This document shows, in pieces, positions 20,599 to 30,434 of a stretch of 64,000 nucleotides of DNA. Numbering within the stretch: position 1 is the first letter of the stretch; every line of letters starts with the position of its first letter. The DNA is taken from NCBI RefSeq assembly GCF_001761485.1, contig NC_090773.1:2852001-2916000 (forward strand). Reading direction: 5' to 3'. The translations under genes were made by a program, and so were the position numbers. This DNA comes from Yarrowia lipolytica (taxonomy: Eukaryota; Ascomycota; Dipodascomycetes; Dipodascales). The notes below the pieces were generated by a model that saw only the letters and a list, made by a program, of their open reading frames with translations, was not told where the DNA came from and did not search any database.

Positions 20599-22032
20599 AT
20601 GACCTTTCGGTGGTTATTATGGCCGACCGACATGCCGACTCTTGACTCTACTGTGCAGTCGCCATCTTCAAGATATAAGACTGAAACGCCCGTAGCCTAT
20701 GAGAATGAACCAACAAGACTAGATACCTTGGACATGCTCCTCAACCTGCCAGCTGAACAACTTTCCACCGTCTTCTCCTTCTGCGACCCCAGGTCTCTGG
20801 TAGCGTTGAGTCTTGTATCTCCGTACCTGAGAGCAGCAGTCCAGTCGAATGCCATGCTTTACAAGGCAGCGTTTGAGGAGGTCTTCTTTGCCCAGACGAA
20901 AGAAAGGTCTGCAGAGTACAAACCCACAATTGAGCAACAACTGACTTTCGTTGCTTCTCTGGGAGACAAGGTCGATGTCGAAGCTGCGATAGAAGAGTTG
21001 AGGGCGGAAAATGATTTAGAGTCGATTCTTCCGCCCTTCAGCGATCATTACGAGGTTCATAGCAACGCTTTGCTTGCGCCAGAGACCCAATTAGACAACT
21101 CCCTGTGCAATTTCACCAACCCAGCGACGCTTGACGGCGATACCATCACCTGGCTAGTGACGGAGGAGAATTGGATAACGGTCTATGCCTTGAGTTTGAG
21201 AGATGGGATTTTGAGAGTCAAGGGAAGGAGAAGCCTGGATCAGAAGACCGAAGCTGGTGGAACTGCAGTCAACAACACGGAACGGCAGGTTCAAATGGTG
21301 AGGTCGCTGTTGGGTGTTCAGTCTATGACAAGTGATACGGAGATTTATCAGGAGGAATTGTGGTTGAAAAAAGTGAACGCAACAGTTTTAAATGATGCGG
21401 AGGCTTGTGATTCTGGATCGAGACACGCCATCTCGTGGATCATGTTGCCAATTGGATATTCTCTCCCTCCTATTGGTGTTCAACGACTTCAGATCCAAGT
21501 CAATTCCCGCTACAGCTATTGTAGATTGGATTCGGAAACACATTCAGCGTGGTTTCTCCTTGATTGGGAACGGGCCAAATCGTTTCTACTGTTCCAGACA
21601 AAGCTCATGAGTGACCAGATAGCTCTTCATGTCTGTCAGTACACTGGATGTGTGTTTTTCACCTCCAGATCGAGTCTGAGAGTTGTGAAGCTGTTTCCAC
21701 GAGTTTCGAATCGTCAAGTCGCGTGGTACCATGTTGCCCAGACAAATAACTTACCCAAGTCGTATCTATCAGACAAGTATGGAGTTGTGGTGAAGGAGGG
21801 AAGCGAAAGGACTTATCTAAAGCACAAGGGGAGCATTCTACTGGTTGGTAGACACGAGGGAAAGACTCAATGTTGGAAATATAGTCGTCCCTTCCTCACC
21901 AAGCTCGACCAGTTCGTCAGGAGACATTTCGTGTCGTGGAAGAACCAGTGTGAGGACTGTCAGGAGTGGAAGCGGTGGAAGAGAGACTTGAGCGGCTATT
22001 TCTATCCGATAAAGAAGAGGAGGAGAGATTGA
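20599..22032 (+). CDS. F-box-like protein, paralogue of the 1648-2913 gene (477 aa)
   Basis: Probable SCF ubiquitin-ligase adaptor. The F-box-like region is at about residues 37-80 (LLNLPAEQLSTVFSFCDPRSLVALSLVSPYLR, shown in part), with the LP and SLVALSLVSP signatures. The rest is unassigned, but the block GSILLVGRHEGKTQCWKYSRPFL near the C-terminus matches the first F-box gene of this window in place and spacing. The C-terminus is very basic (KKRRRD). Start is uncertain: ATGs in this frame lie at 20599 and 20632, and an out-of-frame ATG at 20592 opens a short overlapping frame that could lower initiation. The second start (MPTLDSTV) would lose 11 residues only. Target unknown. Confidence 0.78.
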   Translation: MTFRWLLWPTDMPTLDSTVQSPSSRYKTETPVAYENEPTRLDTLDMLLNLPAEQLSTVFSFCDPRSLVALSLVSPYLRAAVQSNAMLYKAAFEEVFFAQTKERSAEYKPTIEQQLTFVASLGDKVDVEAAIEELRAENDLESILPPFSDHYEVHSNALLAPETQLDNSLCNFTNPATLDGDTITWLVTEENWITVYALSLRDGILRVKGRRSLDQKTEAGGTAVNNTERQVQMVRSLLGVQSMTSDTEIYQEELWLKKVNATVLNDAEACDSGSRHAISWIMLPIGYSLPPIGVQRLQIQVNSRYSYCRLDSETHSAWFLLDWERAKSFLLFQTKLMSDQIALHVCQYTGCVFFTSRSSLRVVKLFPRVSNRQVAWYHVAQTNNLPKSYLSDKYGVVVKEGSERTYLKHKGSILLVGRHEGKTQCWKYSRPFLTKLDQFVRRHFVSWKNQCEDCQEWKRWKRDLSGYFYPIKKRRRD

Positions 22033-22646
22033 GATGGAGGGGAAAATTGGACTGAAGACGCGCGCGCAGTTCAGTTCCAGTTGGAGTGTCGTGAACAACT
22101 GGAGAAAGAAGAATCAAAGCAACTGACATTGTCTTTGGAGTGTACTGCATGTACTTTACTGTACTTGTACTGTCCCGACTCTGTGCTACAGTACCTGTAA
22201 TGTTCAGTCAGTGAGTATGTGAAGTGGGTATTGTCCACACAAAGTCGAGACAAGTGGACAAGTCGAGATTCAATTCGAACTTCAATTCGAACTTCAAGTT
22301 GAGATTCAAAGGCGACATTCCAGAACTCCTTGACGAACACCAATCCCTGCTAGTTGTTGCTTCAACCACTGGTGTCTCTCATTCCATGGATGCTATTCAT
22401 AATTGATCTCATTCCACGTTGTAGTGTCGCCCGTTTCACTTTCACCTTCCCTCCTCCGGTGAGATTACTTGCAGTGTACTCCATTGGCCATGTTCACGGC
22501 ATACAATTCATTTCGGCAGTCAACCACAGTTATATCTGGTTGCATAGATTAACACATTCGATTCGATATTGATTCATATTCTATGCCAAAATCAATATAT
22601 AATACCCGTCCGTACCTCGAAAGCTCGTTATCCAGTTAACTTCATC
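22033..22646. other. Intergenic region with TATA box of the small secreted protein gene
   Basis: About 0.6 kb. It has a short direct repeat ATTCGAACTTCA at about 22272-22300 and a TATATAA at 22597-22603, 44 bp before the next ATG. Nothing else is supported. Confidence 0.55.
22597..22603 (+). promoter_or_regulatory. TATA box (TATATAA)
   Basis: Perfect TATATAA 44 bp upstream of the ATG at 22647; close spacing suggests a short leader. Confidence 0.6.
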
Positions 22647-22892
22647 ATGCAGCTCAAGACCCTTGCTATCGTCTCTCTCTTCTCTCTGGCCGCTGCCCAG
22701 CAGGCTGCTCCTAGTCCCGCCACTACCATGGCTTTCACCCCCGCCGACTCGGCCGAGAACCCCGAGGACATTCACCAACTCATGAAGAAGAAGTGCCCTG
22801 ACGAGAAGTGCCCCAAGCCCAAACATATCACCGTCACCAAGAACATCACCAAGGTGCAGTCCAAGACCATCACCAAGACCATCAACTGTTGA
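22647..22892 (+). CDS. Small secreted protein (81 aa)
   Basis: Starts MQLKTLAIVSLFSLAAAQQA: a Lys, a hydrophobic core and an AAAQ site, a clear signal peptide probably cut near residue 17-18. The mature part of about 63 residues is P/T/K-rich with three Cys (KKKCPDEKC and a C-terminal INC), the last being the final residue. One NIT sequon (KNITK) could be N-glycosylated. The ATG at 22647 is chosen over upstream codons in the same frame because it begins the signal peptide, sits in a good context (ATCATG) and is 44 bp from a TATA box. Codons are biased as in expressed genes (CCC, AAG, ACC). No family recognised; an odd Cys count would allow dimers. Confidence 0.75.
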   Translation: MQLKTLAIVSLFSLAAAQQAAPSPATTMAFTPADSAENPEDIHQLMKKKCPDEKCPKPKHITVTKNITKVQSKTITKTINC

Positions 22893-24488
22893 GCAGGAGA
22901 TTGTTGGACGATGAAGAAATATTTATAGATTCTAATTGATGTACTGATAGCTGTATAATGTCTTTTTCCCCTAAAAAACTGATTACAGACTCGTATTGTC
23001 TCCACTGAACTCGTTTGGTCAAGTAGTCGTTTCATTCCTGAATCACGATACAAAGTTGAGCCCCCCCTTTCCCCCCCCCCCCCACGAGGTCTGATTGGAA
23101 GACGCAATGGCTTTGAGATATGGCTTTGAGAGTTGTGCAACTTCAACGTTGCCTGTTATGCCACTGTATTGGAGGTATTTTATTGAACATGTCTGTTGTA
23201 AATATTCCTGTAGCGTCACTTCTCATTTTTCATATCCTGGACTGATGGTCGTTTGGTCCCTGCGTCACCATACCAACTGAAGTTGTAGCTAGAGATGTAT
23301 ATCGAGCCTTGAATGAAGAAAACGTGTCACCATTCTAAAGCTCTTACATGTATTCATCTGATAATCAACCCTCGATCCCTTTTTGGACCCTGTACTGCGA
23401 AAACGCTTGTCTTTCACGTGTTACATATCTTCAACATGATGGATCTTCAACGTTGGCGACGGTTTCAGTTGGGTTACCGCAGATGGCAAGTCTTTCAGGA
23501 ATGAGTCCTACTCGTCTGACGAGTTGGTAAAGTCATCATTGAAGTAGAGATGATGGACTTTAGAACCAAGTAGATGCCACCAACACGGCAGAACAAGTCG
23601 GAATTGTACTACAATGTACGTCTCTTCCAGGGTGATGATGGCACTACCTCTTAAGTTTTTCCCGTAGACGTTAAAAGTGACTAGATGGCAGATCCTACGT
23701 TGTGGTTATGTAGATGAACAGGAGTTGTTCAGACTGACAGCTTTGTCAACGGTGTTTGAAACGGTACAAGATCGTACAGAGACAGTCTACTCAGCCACTG
23801 TTGGTTCATGAGATCACGTGACACTAGCATGTACTCCTTTTCCAGGTTTGGGGTTGAAATGATGCCATTGAATCAGTTGATCAGTTGAGGGGGAGTCTAG
23901 GTATATGTGCGGTGCAGTACATGTACACTTGAATATCCGATTTTTCTGTTCAAAGTACTCAACTAAACTCAACTAAACTCAACAAATGGATCAAGTAATT
24001 GTCGTCAATTAGTAGCGGTCCGAGATGGCCAACTGATCTTGCAGCTGAAATGATCCAGTAACAGCCCTTCTGTACATCTAAAGTCCAAATACTCGTACCA
24101 ATAAGATACGCCATCGCACTACCACCGTCGCATTTGCTCAGTCTCGCCTGTCTCCAGTCAACCGCCTGCCGCCATGTGGAGAACAGTCTTTCACGTTTTT
24201 GAAAATTGGAGCTGAAAAGTGATGAGAATTCTTCTTATTAACCACATAGACCTTTCGATAACACAAGATGACGTCCTCCTCAATTACTACAATCATGGCA
24301 TCTTGGGGAAATCAACATATCGATGTCTCCAGCCATGTGGACGTTTACTGGGGGAGTGTCCTGAGAAGTCGACAGTTTTTGCAACCACATTGAAGATTTC
24401 GGGGTCATTTCGAGGTTTTATTCTGGTAATATCGACTCGGAAAGGCTACTTGGAGCCAGGGGCAGGACAGTGTAGAACTGATGGAGCC

Positions 24489-24618
24489 AAGAGTCCAACC
24501 GTGAAGAGTCCAACGATGGAGAGACCAAATTGAAGAGTCCAACGATGGAGAGACCAAATTGAAGAGTCCAACAATGAAGAGTCTAACGATGAAGAATCCA
24601 ACCATGAAGAGACCAAAA
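24489..24618 (+). repeat. 14/15-bp minisatellite (AAGAGTCCAACGATG type), about 9 units
   Basis: Units alternate between 15-bp AAGAGTCCAAC(G/A)ATG and 14-bp GAGAGACCAAATTG, then drift (AAGAGTCTAACGATG, AAGAATCCAACCATG). A 29-bp double unit is repeated exactly twice. It ends 86 bp before the large hairpin. Confidence 0.8.
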
Positions 24619-24703
24619 GGTCTTTGTGCATTTACTGACAGATAATGTGTTGGAAATGTATATTCAACCGTCTTGGATATTGTGAGGGGACACTACGTCT
24701 TCA

Positions 24704-24752
24704 AGGGCTGGGCCGGTACTGCTCGCTGATGTTCAGGTACCGGCCCAGCCCT
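24704..24752. repeat. Perfect 16-bp inverted repeat with 17-nt loop
   Basis: The left arm AGGGCTGGGCCGGTAC (24704-24719) is an exact reverse complement of 24737-24752. The loop is 24720-24736. The arms are very GC-rich (12 of 16) in otherwise AT-balanced DNA. A second 7-bp complement, CGCTGAT (24724-24730) with ATCAGCG (24754-24760), overlaps the first and would compete with it. No T run follows, so it is not a simple terminator. Confidence 0.85.
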
Positions 24753-26110
24753 AATCAGCGCATCATAAGCAGGTCCTCGTCCCTGCCAATAGAGTCCTAT
24801 TAATGTCTTGGTTGCGTTGTTGCAATACGAGATCCTTCCTCCTGTCTGGCGTCCCAACTCGACCTCAACCCACTCCAAAATGTAATGATACCACTAACTA
24901 GTTACCATGGTTAGTCGATCCAGGACACAGCTTCCCCGAATACACAGTCAGAGCAGCTGGAGTCCCCAAAGACCTGATCTCATTGTGACAACAAATCTTC
25001 TCTTTCCAACTTTTCAGCTCCAACTGAGACCCCACGATACCGGAACAGATTTCCCATTGAGGGAAAATATCGGAAATGTTTGGGCACTGTTGAAGATATG
25101 GCCTCGAAAAACGCACATTTGCCGTTCTAACATACAACAGCTACAATCATATGCAACAGCTACAATCATATATATCTACAACCCCCACTCGTCTCATCCG
25201 ATAACACAGCTGAAGAACCAACTGTGACCTGGGGAAGATACCAAGTGCGCCGGAATTTGTTCTCACCTCCTTTTTGACGGAAAGATCGCCTCTGGCGTGT
25301 TCAATTTCAACGTCCGGTAGGAGTTTTACCATGTTCTGGACATGTGTTTGGAGAGCCACCTCTGAGCATTGTTGAGATACGGTTAGGTGATTTGTTAAGA
25401 TATAGTTCGGTGATTTGTTAAGATGTAGTTCGGTGAAATTTAGTAGGGAACAAGTAATAATTGTGGGTGGTTGTTTTGTGGTTCTAGGATGACCAGGATG
25501 GGGGTGCTGGTTCTATATTTGCACATTGTAGTGTTTGATTGATTCTAGGACATAACACGGTTGTAAAAAAGAGCCTCCTTCCATCTTTGGTCGTAAAAGT
25601 GTTGTCTCCACTTCGTGTTGAGGCCTAGTTAACATTTAGTTGACACTTAGTCGAGTGGTCCGTACAAGTTCTTAGAACCGCTGGTATGTGGCTAAATGAT
25701 TTGAAATTGGTATGATCAGACAGTTCTCAATACTGTAATTCAATAAATCAACTTTTCATCTCGCCATAGTTTCTCTAGAATATTCTGTAGCGTTCTTGTT
25801 CTCAGTCTACCCTCCACTCACCAACTCGTAATATCAAAACGCAGCTACAGTACTAATCAATAACTCCGTCCTTTTCTTGGCAATTGTGATATGGATTTTA
25901 TGCTCATTTTTTTCTTTTTATATACTTTTATGTCCATATATTTCTGTTTTCAGGACATTTCAAGCGCCAAAATGACCAATGTACCTACAGCCTCAAACAA
26001 CTGAGACAACCGCTATGGAGATAATGTCAACGGTGAACTGACGCAAGGTGAATTGAGGCAAGGTGAATGGAGGCTACGATGAGTTGAGGCTGCAATGCCG
26101 CTTCCATAGG

Positions 26111-26118
26111 TATATATA
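26111..26118 (+). promoter_or_regulatory. TATA box (TATATATA)
   Basis: TATATATA 60 bp upstream of the ATG of the 68-residue gene at 26171. Confidence 0.45.
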
Positions 26119-26170
26119 TCTACCCATTGACTCATTATCGGCACACACTCTCTTTGACGATACTCTCAAG

Positions 26171-26377
26171 ATGCCTACGGGTTGGACTGACGAACATGAA
26201 CAGTATGTGGCTACATATGTCTTGAACCACATGAAAGAGACGCCTTGCGACTCGGCCAGATTTCTCATGCGACACTTCAAGTACCAGTTCGACATTAGTG
26301 ATCTCATTTTCCAAGTTTGTCAGTGGCAGGGGTACTACAGGAACAACAAGAGCAACTTGGGGCTTAGTTGGGATTAG
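26171..26377 (+). CDS. Small hypothetical protein with SANT/Myb-like pattern (68 aa)
   Basis: MPTGWTDEHEQYVATYVLNH begins the protein; then come DSARFLMRHF and DISDLIFQVCQWQGYYRNN. The pattern (W followed by acidic residues, a helix, a loop, a helix with SA-x-L, then a helix with QVCQWQ) is like a single SANT/Myb or homeodomain-type helical unit, but no family is certain. The start at 26171 is preceded by CTCAAG and a TATA box 60 bp upstream. The protein is small and neutral, with no signal peptide. It could also be the remnant of a larger gene or a chance frame. Confidence 0.45.
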   Translation: MPTGWTDEHEQYVATYVLNHMKETPCDSARFLMRHFKYQFDISDLIFQVCQWQGYYRNNKSNLGLSWD

Positions 26378-27953
26378 TTGGTAATAGATCTGTTGAGGAG
26401 TAAACACTGGAATGTAGTTGATAAGTTTGTTGGACTTTGAATAAAAGTTTGGGATGAGCATGTGTAGTAGATGGACCATGACACTAAACGTGTTTAATTA
26501 GTAATATTCGTGTAAGCGTACATTCATTTCAAAGGTTATTCTTTCACAGCAAAGTTATAATTAAAATGAATGGTATATGCAGAAAAAAAAAAAAGTAGAT
26601 GCGGACTTTGCAGGATATATATATAGGCAAAACTGGAGATGGTCTGGAAGATCTGCTGACATTATTGCCAACGTTGACTTCCCTAGGTAACGAGCCCCAT
26701 AGTTGTGTCATGCCGCTCGGGATGAAGAGTTAGCAATTTCCGCAGAGCCCCGTATCAGAAAACCCAGGCTTTCTTGTTCACTGTGTCAGATAGTGGGGTC
26801 ACAACACAAGTTGATGAGAAAGTCCAACTCAGTACGTAGAGCTCAGCGTAGTGATCAGAAGCAGGAGTGTGCTGACATGTCTTATTCCGTTCCCTCCCAG
26901 GACCTCTCCCTAGAATCTCCGTCCATCTTTTTCTTGCAAACTCTCTGTTTTTAACATGTTCCGTCTGGTCCATGAGAGTGAGAGTCCATGTGTCAGTGAT
27001 CTCTGTCATCGTATGCATATGAGATGAGTGCCAAGCCGCTAAGCGAAACCTCTCAAAACCGGGTTCTAGCTGCTTGTAGAAACATCAAAAGTATCGTTCC
27101 CTGCTTGATCGGTACATGTAATTCATATTACAAGCATACCGCATCATTGGTTCCTGTGTATATGTAAGACAGGCGTTCGAAGTATGTACAGTATTGCTGT
27201 AGTGCGGGGGAAAAAACTTCTTTTCGTGCCTGTGCGAATAACCCGGTTGGCTCAATGAGTATAGAAGTTGACTACACAAGCACAGCTGCTGTTGACTCGT
27301 GTCAAACGTCTTCATACTTTGTCTCATCAACCACCCAGAAAGTGTCGTTTTGGGGCCCGCTCTATCCTGTTTGGCCCACTAATGCCCACAATGGAGTGGC
27401 TGGAGGACTATATGTGTCGCTGCTGAAGACCATCTCTTGGAGACTGCAAGAAAAACGCCATACTCAACATGGACTTGGTCCAAGAGAGCAATTCACTTTC
27501 ATAATCACTGCACTAGAACCTCGCAGCTCTAATTCCCCAACATCTGGTGAACCCGCCCCTCTCTCATTGAACGTCTTTCAGCCAGCTGAAATGAATCAGA
27601 TATACTAAATTACTGCATATACTATACTAGTGAGGACTAGTGAGGACAGTCAGAACATCATTTTATTTGCTCCAGTCATCACTTGATAGTTTCTTCCAGT
27701 ATCCTTCTGAACTTCCACAATTACTACCTGTAGTCGTCTCCCTAACCATTCTTTTAGTTCTACATTCTCTTTACAATCACCTCTCATGCCACTACAATGA
27801 GCTCAACTTTTCCCAAAGTCTACTAAATGTCCATCAAAGCACTCACTCAGAACTTTGGAACTCCTATAACATGCTCTATTCAACTATTCAGCACTCTCTT
27901 GCTGTCATTTTTGCACACTCACTTGCGCTCGTGTTTTCAGATAACTCCCTCGC
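26378..27953. other. Intergenic region downstream of NIP1
   Basis: About 1.6 kb between the 68-aa gene and the NIP1 stop. A 117-codon open frame at 27255-27608 and a frame from 27640 that runs into antisense NIP1 show no domain. I see no RNA gene or large repeat. Confidence 0.5.
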
Positions 27954-30434
27954 CTATCGAGCTCTCTGCGTCTTTCTCTTCTGGGGCTGGGTCATCTTGT
28001 CAAACTGGTACCCGCCAGCCACGAGCCGCTCGTTTCGCTCGGCCAGCTGGATGACCTTGTCAGACAGTGCCACGGCGAGCTGCTGCAGCTTGGTCTGCTG
28101 GACAGCCTGTGTGAACACGACCGAGTTGGTCTTCTGGTCAAGAGATCCAGGAAGCTCCTCCTGGGCAATCATCTTGGCGACAATGGCAGCCACATCCTTA
28201 ACGGGCAGCTGGAACATGTCGGCCAGAGTGCTCAGAGACAGCGTTGAGTAGTGGTTCCAGTAGGTGAACAGATAGGTTCTCAGACCCTCAATCTGGAGCT
28301 TGTCAGTGAGCATAGCCTTGATAGCCTCGGGGTTGGGGAGCAGGCTCCAGATCTTGATGGCACAGACCAGATCTCGTGCAGCCTCCCAGTCGCCTCGCTG
28401 CAGAGCCTTGGCAGCCTGCATAATGTGGTCTCGGGTGTTTTCGGGAGGGCCACAGAAGACCTGTCGCTCGTGGTAGTCGAGCATTCGTCGGAACAGCTTG
28501 GAAATGACCTTCTTTTTAGCGTCGATAGACGTGTTGTGGGCAGCCATAAAGGGGATCTCCATAAGCAACGACGAGCACAGGAACACGCACTCCAGCAGCT
28601 CGAGGTTGATGTGGGTGTGGAAGGGCAGCACTCGCTGCTTGTCGACAACTCCGGCCTGGGCGTACTTCGCCAGACCCTGTCCGAGCAGCTCCTTTAGTCG
28701 AGGAGAAGAGCAGACCTCCTGGAGCGACTGCTGGGCCTCGGCAATGAGTCCGCTTCGGAAAGCACACAGACCAAGCTGCACCAGGGTTCGGTTGAATAGC
28801 ACCTGCAGCTGGGGCTCAGCAGAGGCAATGGACGACTGCAGATGGGACATGAGGAACATATCTCGTGCCTTGTAGTACTCGTCGTTCAGAGCGTAGTGGT
28901 AGACGTGAGCCAGCATGGCCTTTGTTCGGAACACAGTGTTGCTTTGCTTGTACAGAACGGAGCACATGTTCGAAATGAGCGTGGTGGGGTAAGTGGATGA
29001 GGTGAGGTCCTTCTCTGTAGGTCGAGGAGTGGCCTTGGAATCGCCCTTGACTCCACCCCAGGCAATCTGCTCAGTCATGTTGATGACATTGTTGGGCTTG
29101 AAGTAGAGATGGTCGACTCGTCGAACCAGGATTCGAGCGAGGCCAAGAGTGTCCTTCTCGTCGGAGACATGCTCAATGTACATCTGCACTCGGAGGAGAG
29201 TCTGGTACAGCTTGGTCTCGTCTCTCAGACGGTCCACGTACTCGGTAGTGTGAGGGTCCATGAACTGGAGGGCCTTGGTGAACTCGTCGTCCACACGCTC
29301 AACCAGAGAAGCCACAGAGCCGGGAATGAGCTTGACGCCGTCTTCCCGGGCAACGGGGCCCTTCTCAACGTCCTCAATCTCGGGGGCAGTCTCAATCACG
29401 TGATAGGTATCAATGTTCTCCTCGAGAATAGACAGCAGGTCGTTGAGGTCGCCCACAACCTTGAGCCAGTTCTCGGGAGCAAGAGCAGCAGACGCAGAAG
29501 ACAGATCCAGACGAGTAGACACAAGCATGGTGTAGACAGAGATCTTCTGGTAGACGGTAGAGGCAGATGGCAGCAGGTTCTCCAGCTGTCGCACCTGGTC
29601 TTCCCGGTCGGTGTTCTTCTTACCTCGGCTCTCCAGAACGGTCTTGAGAGTCTTGAACATGTCGGTGGGGGACACAAGAGCCTTTCCAGCCTTGCCAACG
29701 GTGGTGAACTCCTCATTGGAAGCCTGGGAGGGAGCGGTGAGCACAAACTCATCCTTGGCCCGGGGTTTGGGCTTGTCCTCCTTGTTCTCTTCCTCCTCTT
29801 CCTCTGCCACGTCACCACCACTGCTGTACTTTGCGATGGCAGCCTCGTACTCCTTGTTGTTCTTTCGCACCCGCTGCTTGACGGTGTTGAATGCTCGCGA
29901 ATTGGACGCGTTCATCTTCTTGATTCCAGCCTTGTCCTCCAGCTGGGTGTTGAGGAACTCCTCCAGCTCAACAATGCACTGGATGTAGACCTTGGGGGGC
30001 AGGCCATGTCGCTGCTTGGTGAACCGCTCCATGGCCTTGTTGAGCTTGTCAAACTCGCCCTGGATCAACACCCAGTCGTTGATTCGCTTGCCGTTGTCAA
30101 TCAGCTTGGAGCAGTTGGCCAGCTCGGCAAGCAGCTTGTCCTTGGCAGACAGCACCGTCTTCTTACCGGTATCCTCCTCATCGTCCGAGTCGGCCACGGT
30201 GGACGACTTGAGGAAGTAAGATGCGCCCTTGCCGCCCAGGTCCTCGTCGTCGTCGCTGTCGTCGTCAGAGTCGTCAGCAAACATGGAATCGTCACTCATG
30301 TCATCGTCGTTATCATCTCCTCCGTCCTGCTCGTCCTGGGAAAAGTCGGAGCCGGACTCGGAGCCAGAGCCGTACAGATCCTCGTCCGAAGACGAGTCGT
30401 CGCTGTCGGAGCCACCAGCAAAAAATCGGGACAT
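27954..30434 (-). CDS. NIP1: Translation initiation factor eIF3 subunit c (826 aa)
   Basis: Core subunit of eIF3; its N-terminus contacts eIF1 and eIF5 in the multifactor complex on the 40S subunit. It starts MSRFFAGGSDSDDSSSDEDL, the eIF3c hallmark start, followed by an acidic Ser/Asp tract to about residue 75. The eIF3c body follows (LPPKVYIQCIVELEEFLN and the LLASVYHYAL-like LAHVYHYALNDEYYKARDMFL). The C-terminal PCI winged helix is at about 600-770 (EGLRTYLFTYWNHYSTLSLSTLADMFQL). The start is set by the MSRFF motif at 30434; the frame is open 44 codons further up but those residues do not look like the family. Length matches yeast Nip1 (812). Codon bias is strong. Divergent from SSH1, 1.7 kb apart. 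Confidence 0.96.
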   Translation of the reverse strand: MSRFFAGGSDSDDSSSDEDLYGSGSESGSDFSQDEQDGGDDNDDDMSDDSMFADDSDDDSDDDEDLGGKGASYFLKSSTVADSDDEEDTGKKTVLSAKDKLLAELANCSKLIDNGKRINDWVLIQGEFDKLNKAMERFTKQRHGLPPKVYIQCIVELEEFLNTQLEDKAGIKKMNASNSRAFNTVKQRVRKNNKEYEAAIAKYSSGGDVAEEEEEENKEDKPKPRAKDEFVLTAPSQASNEEFTTVGKAGKALVSPTDMFKTLKTVLESRGKKNTDREDQVRQLENLLPSASTVYQKISVYTMLVSTRLDLSSASAALAPENWLKVVGDLNDLLSILEENIDTYHVIETAPEIEDVEKGPVAREDGVKLIPGSVASLVERVDDEFTKALQFMDPHTTEYVDRLRDETKLYQTLLRVQMYIEHVSDEKDTLGLARILVRRVDHLYFKPNNVINMTEQIAWGGVKGDSKATPRPTEKDLTSSTYPTTLISNMCSVLYKQSNTVFRTKAMLAHVYHYALNDEYYKARDMFLMSHLQSSIASAEPQLQVLFNRTLVQLGLCAFRSGLIAEAQQSLQEVCSSPRLKELLGQGLAKYAQAGVVDKQRVLPFHTHINLELLECVFLCSSLLMEIPFMAAHNTSIDAKKKVISKLFRRMLDYHERQVFCGPPENTRDHIMQAAKALQRGDWEAARDLVCAIKIWSLLPNPEAIKAMLTDKLQIEGLRTYLFTYWNHYSTLSLSTLADMFQLPVKDVAAIVAKMIAQEELPGSLDQKTNSVVFTQAVQQTKLQQLAVALSDKVIQLAERNERLVAGGYQFDKMTQPQKRKTQRAR

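Larger units (their letters stand above)
22893..26170. other. Gene-poor region of 3.3 kb
   Basis: No supported gene. It contains a C-rich run (about 23060-23083), a CACGTG near 23411 and 23813, a 14/15-bp minisatellite (24489-24618), the strong inverted repeat 24704-24752, and TA-rich DNA at 25900-25960. Open frames are short and without domains. It could hold a non-coding RNA, a replication origin or a centromere, but nothing decides this. Confidence 0.5.

Noticed and set aside
24704-24760. H-type pseudoknot from the two helices of the hairpin locus
   Set aside because: Only one base links the 16-bp stem to the second strand of the 7-bp stem, too short to span it; the helices must be alternatives.
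27255-27608. 117-codon frame
   Set aside because: No domain, weak codon use and no promoter signal; listed under the intergenic region only.
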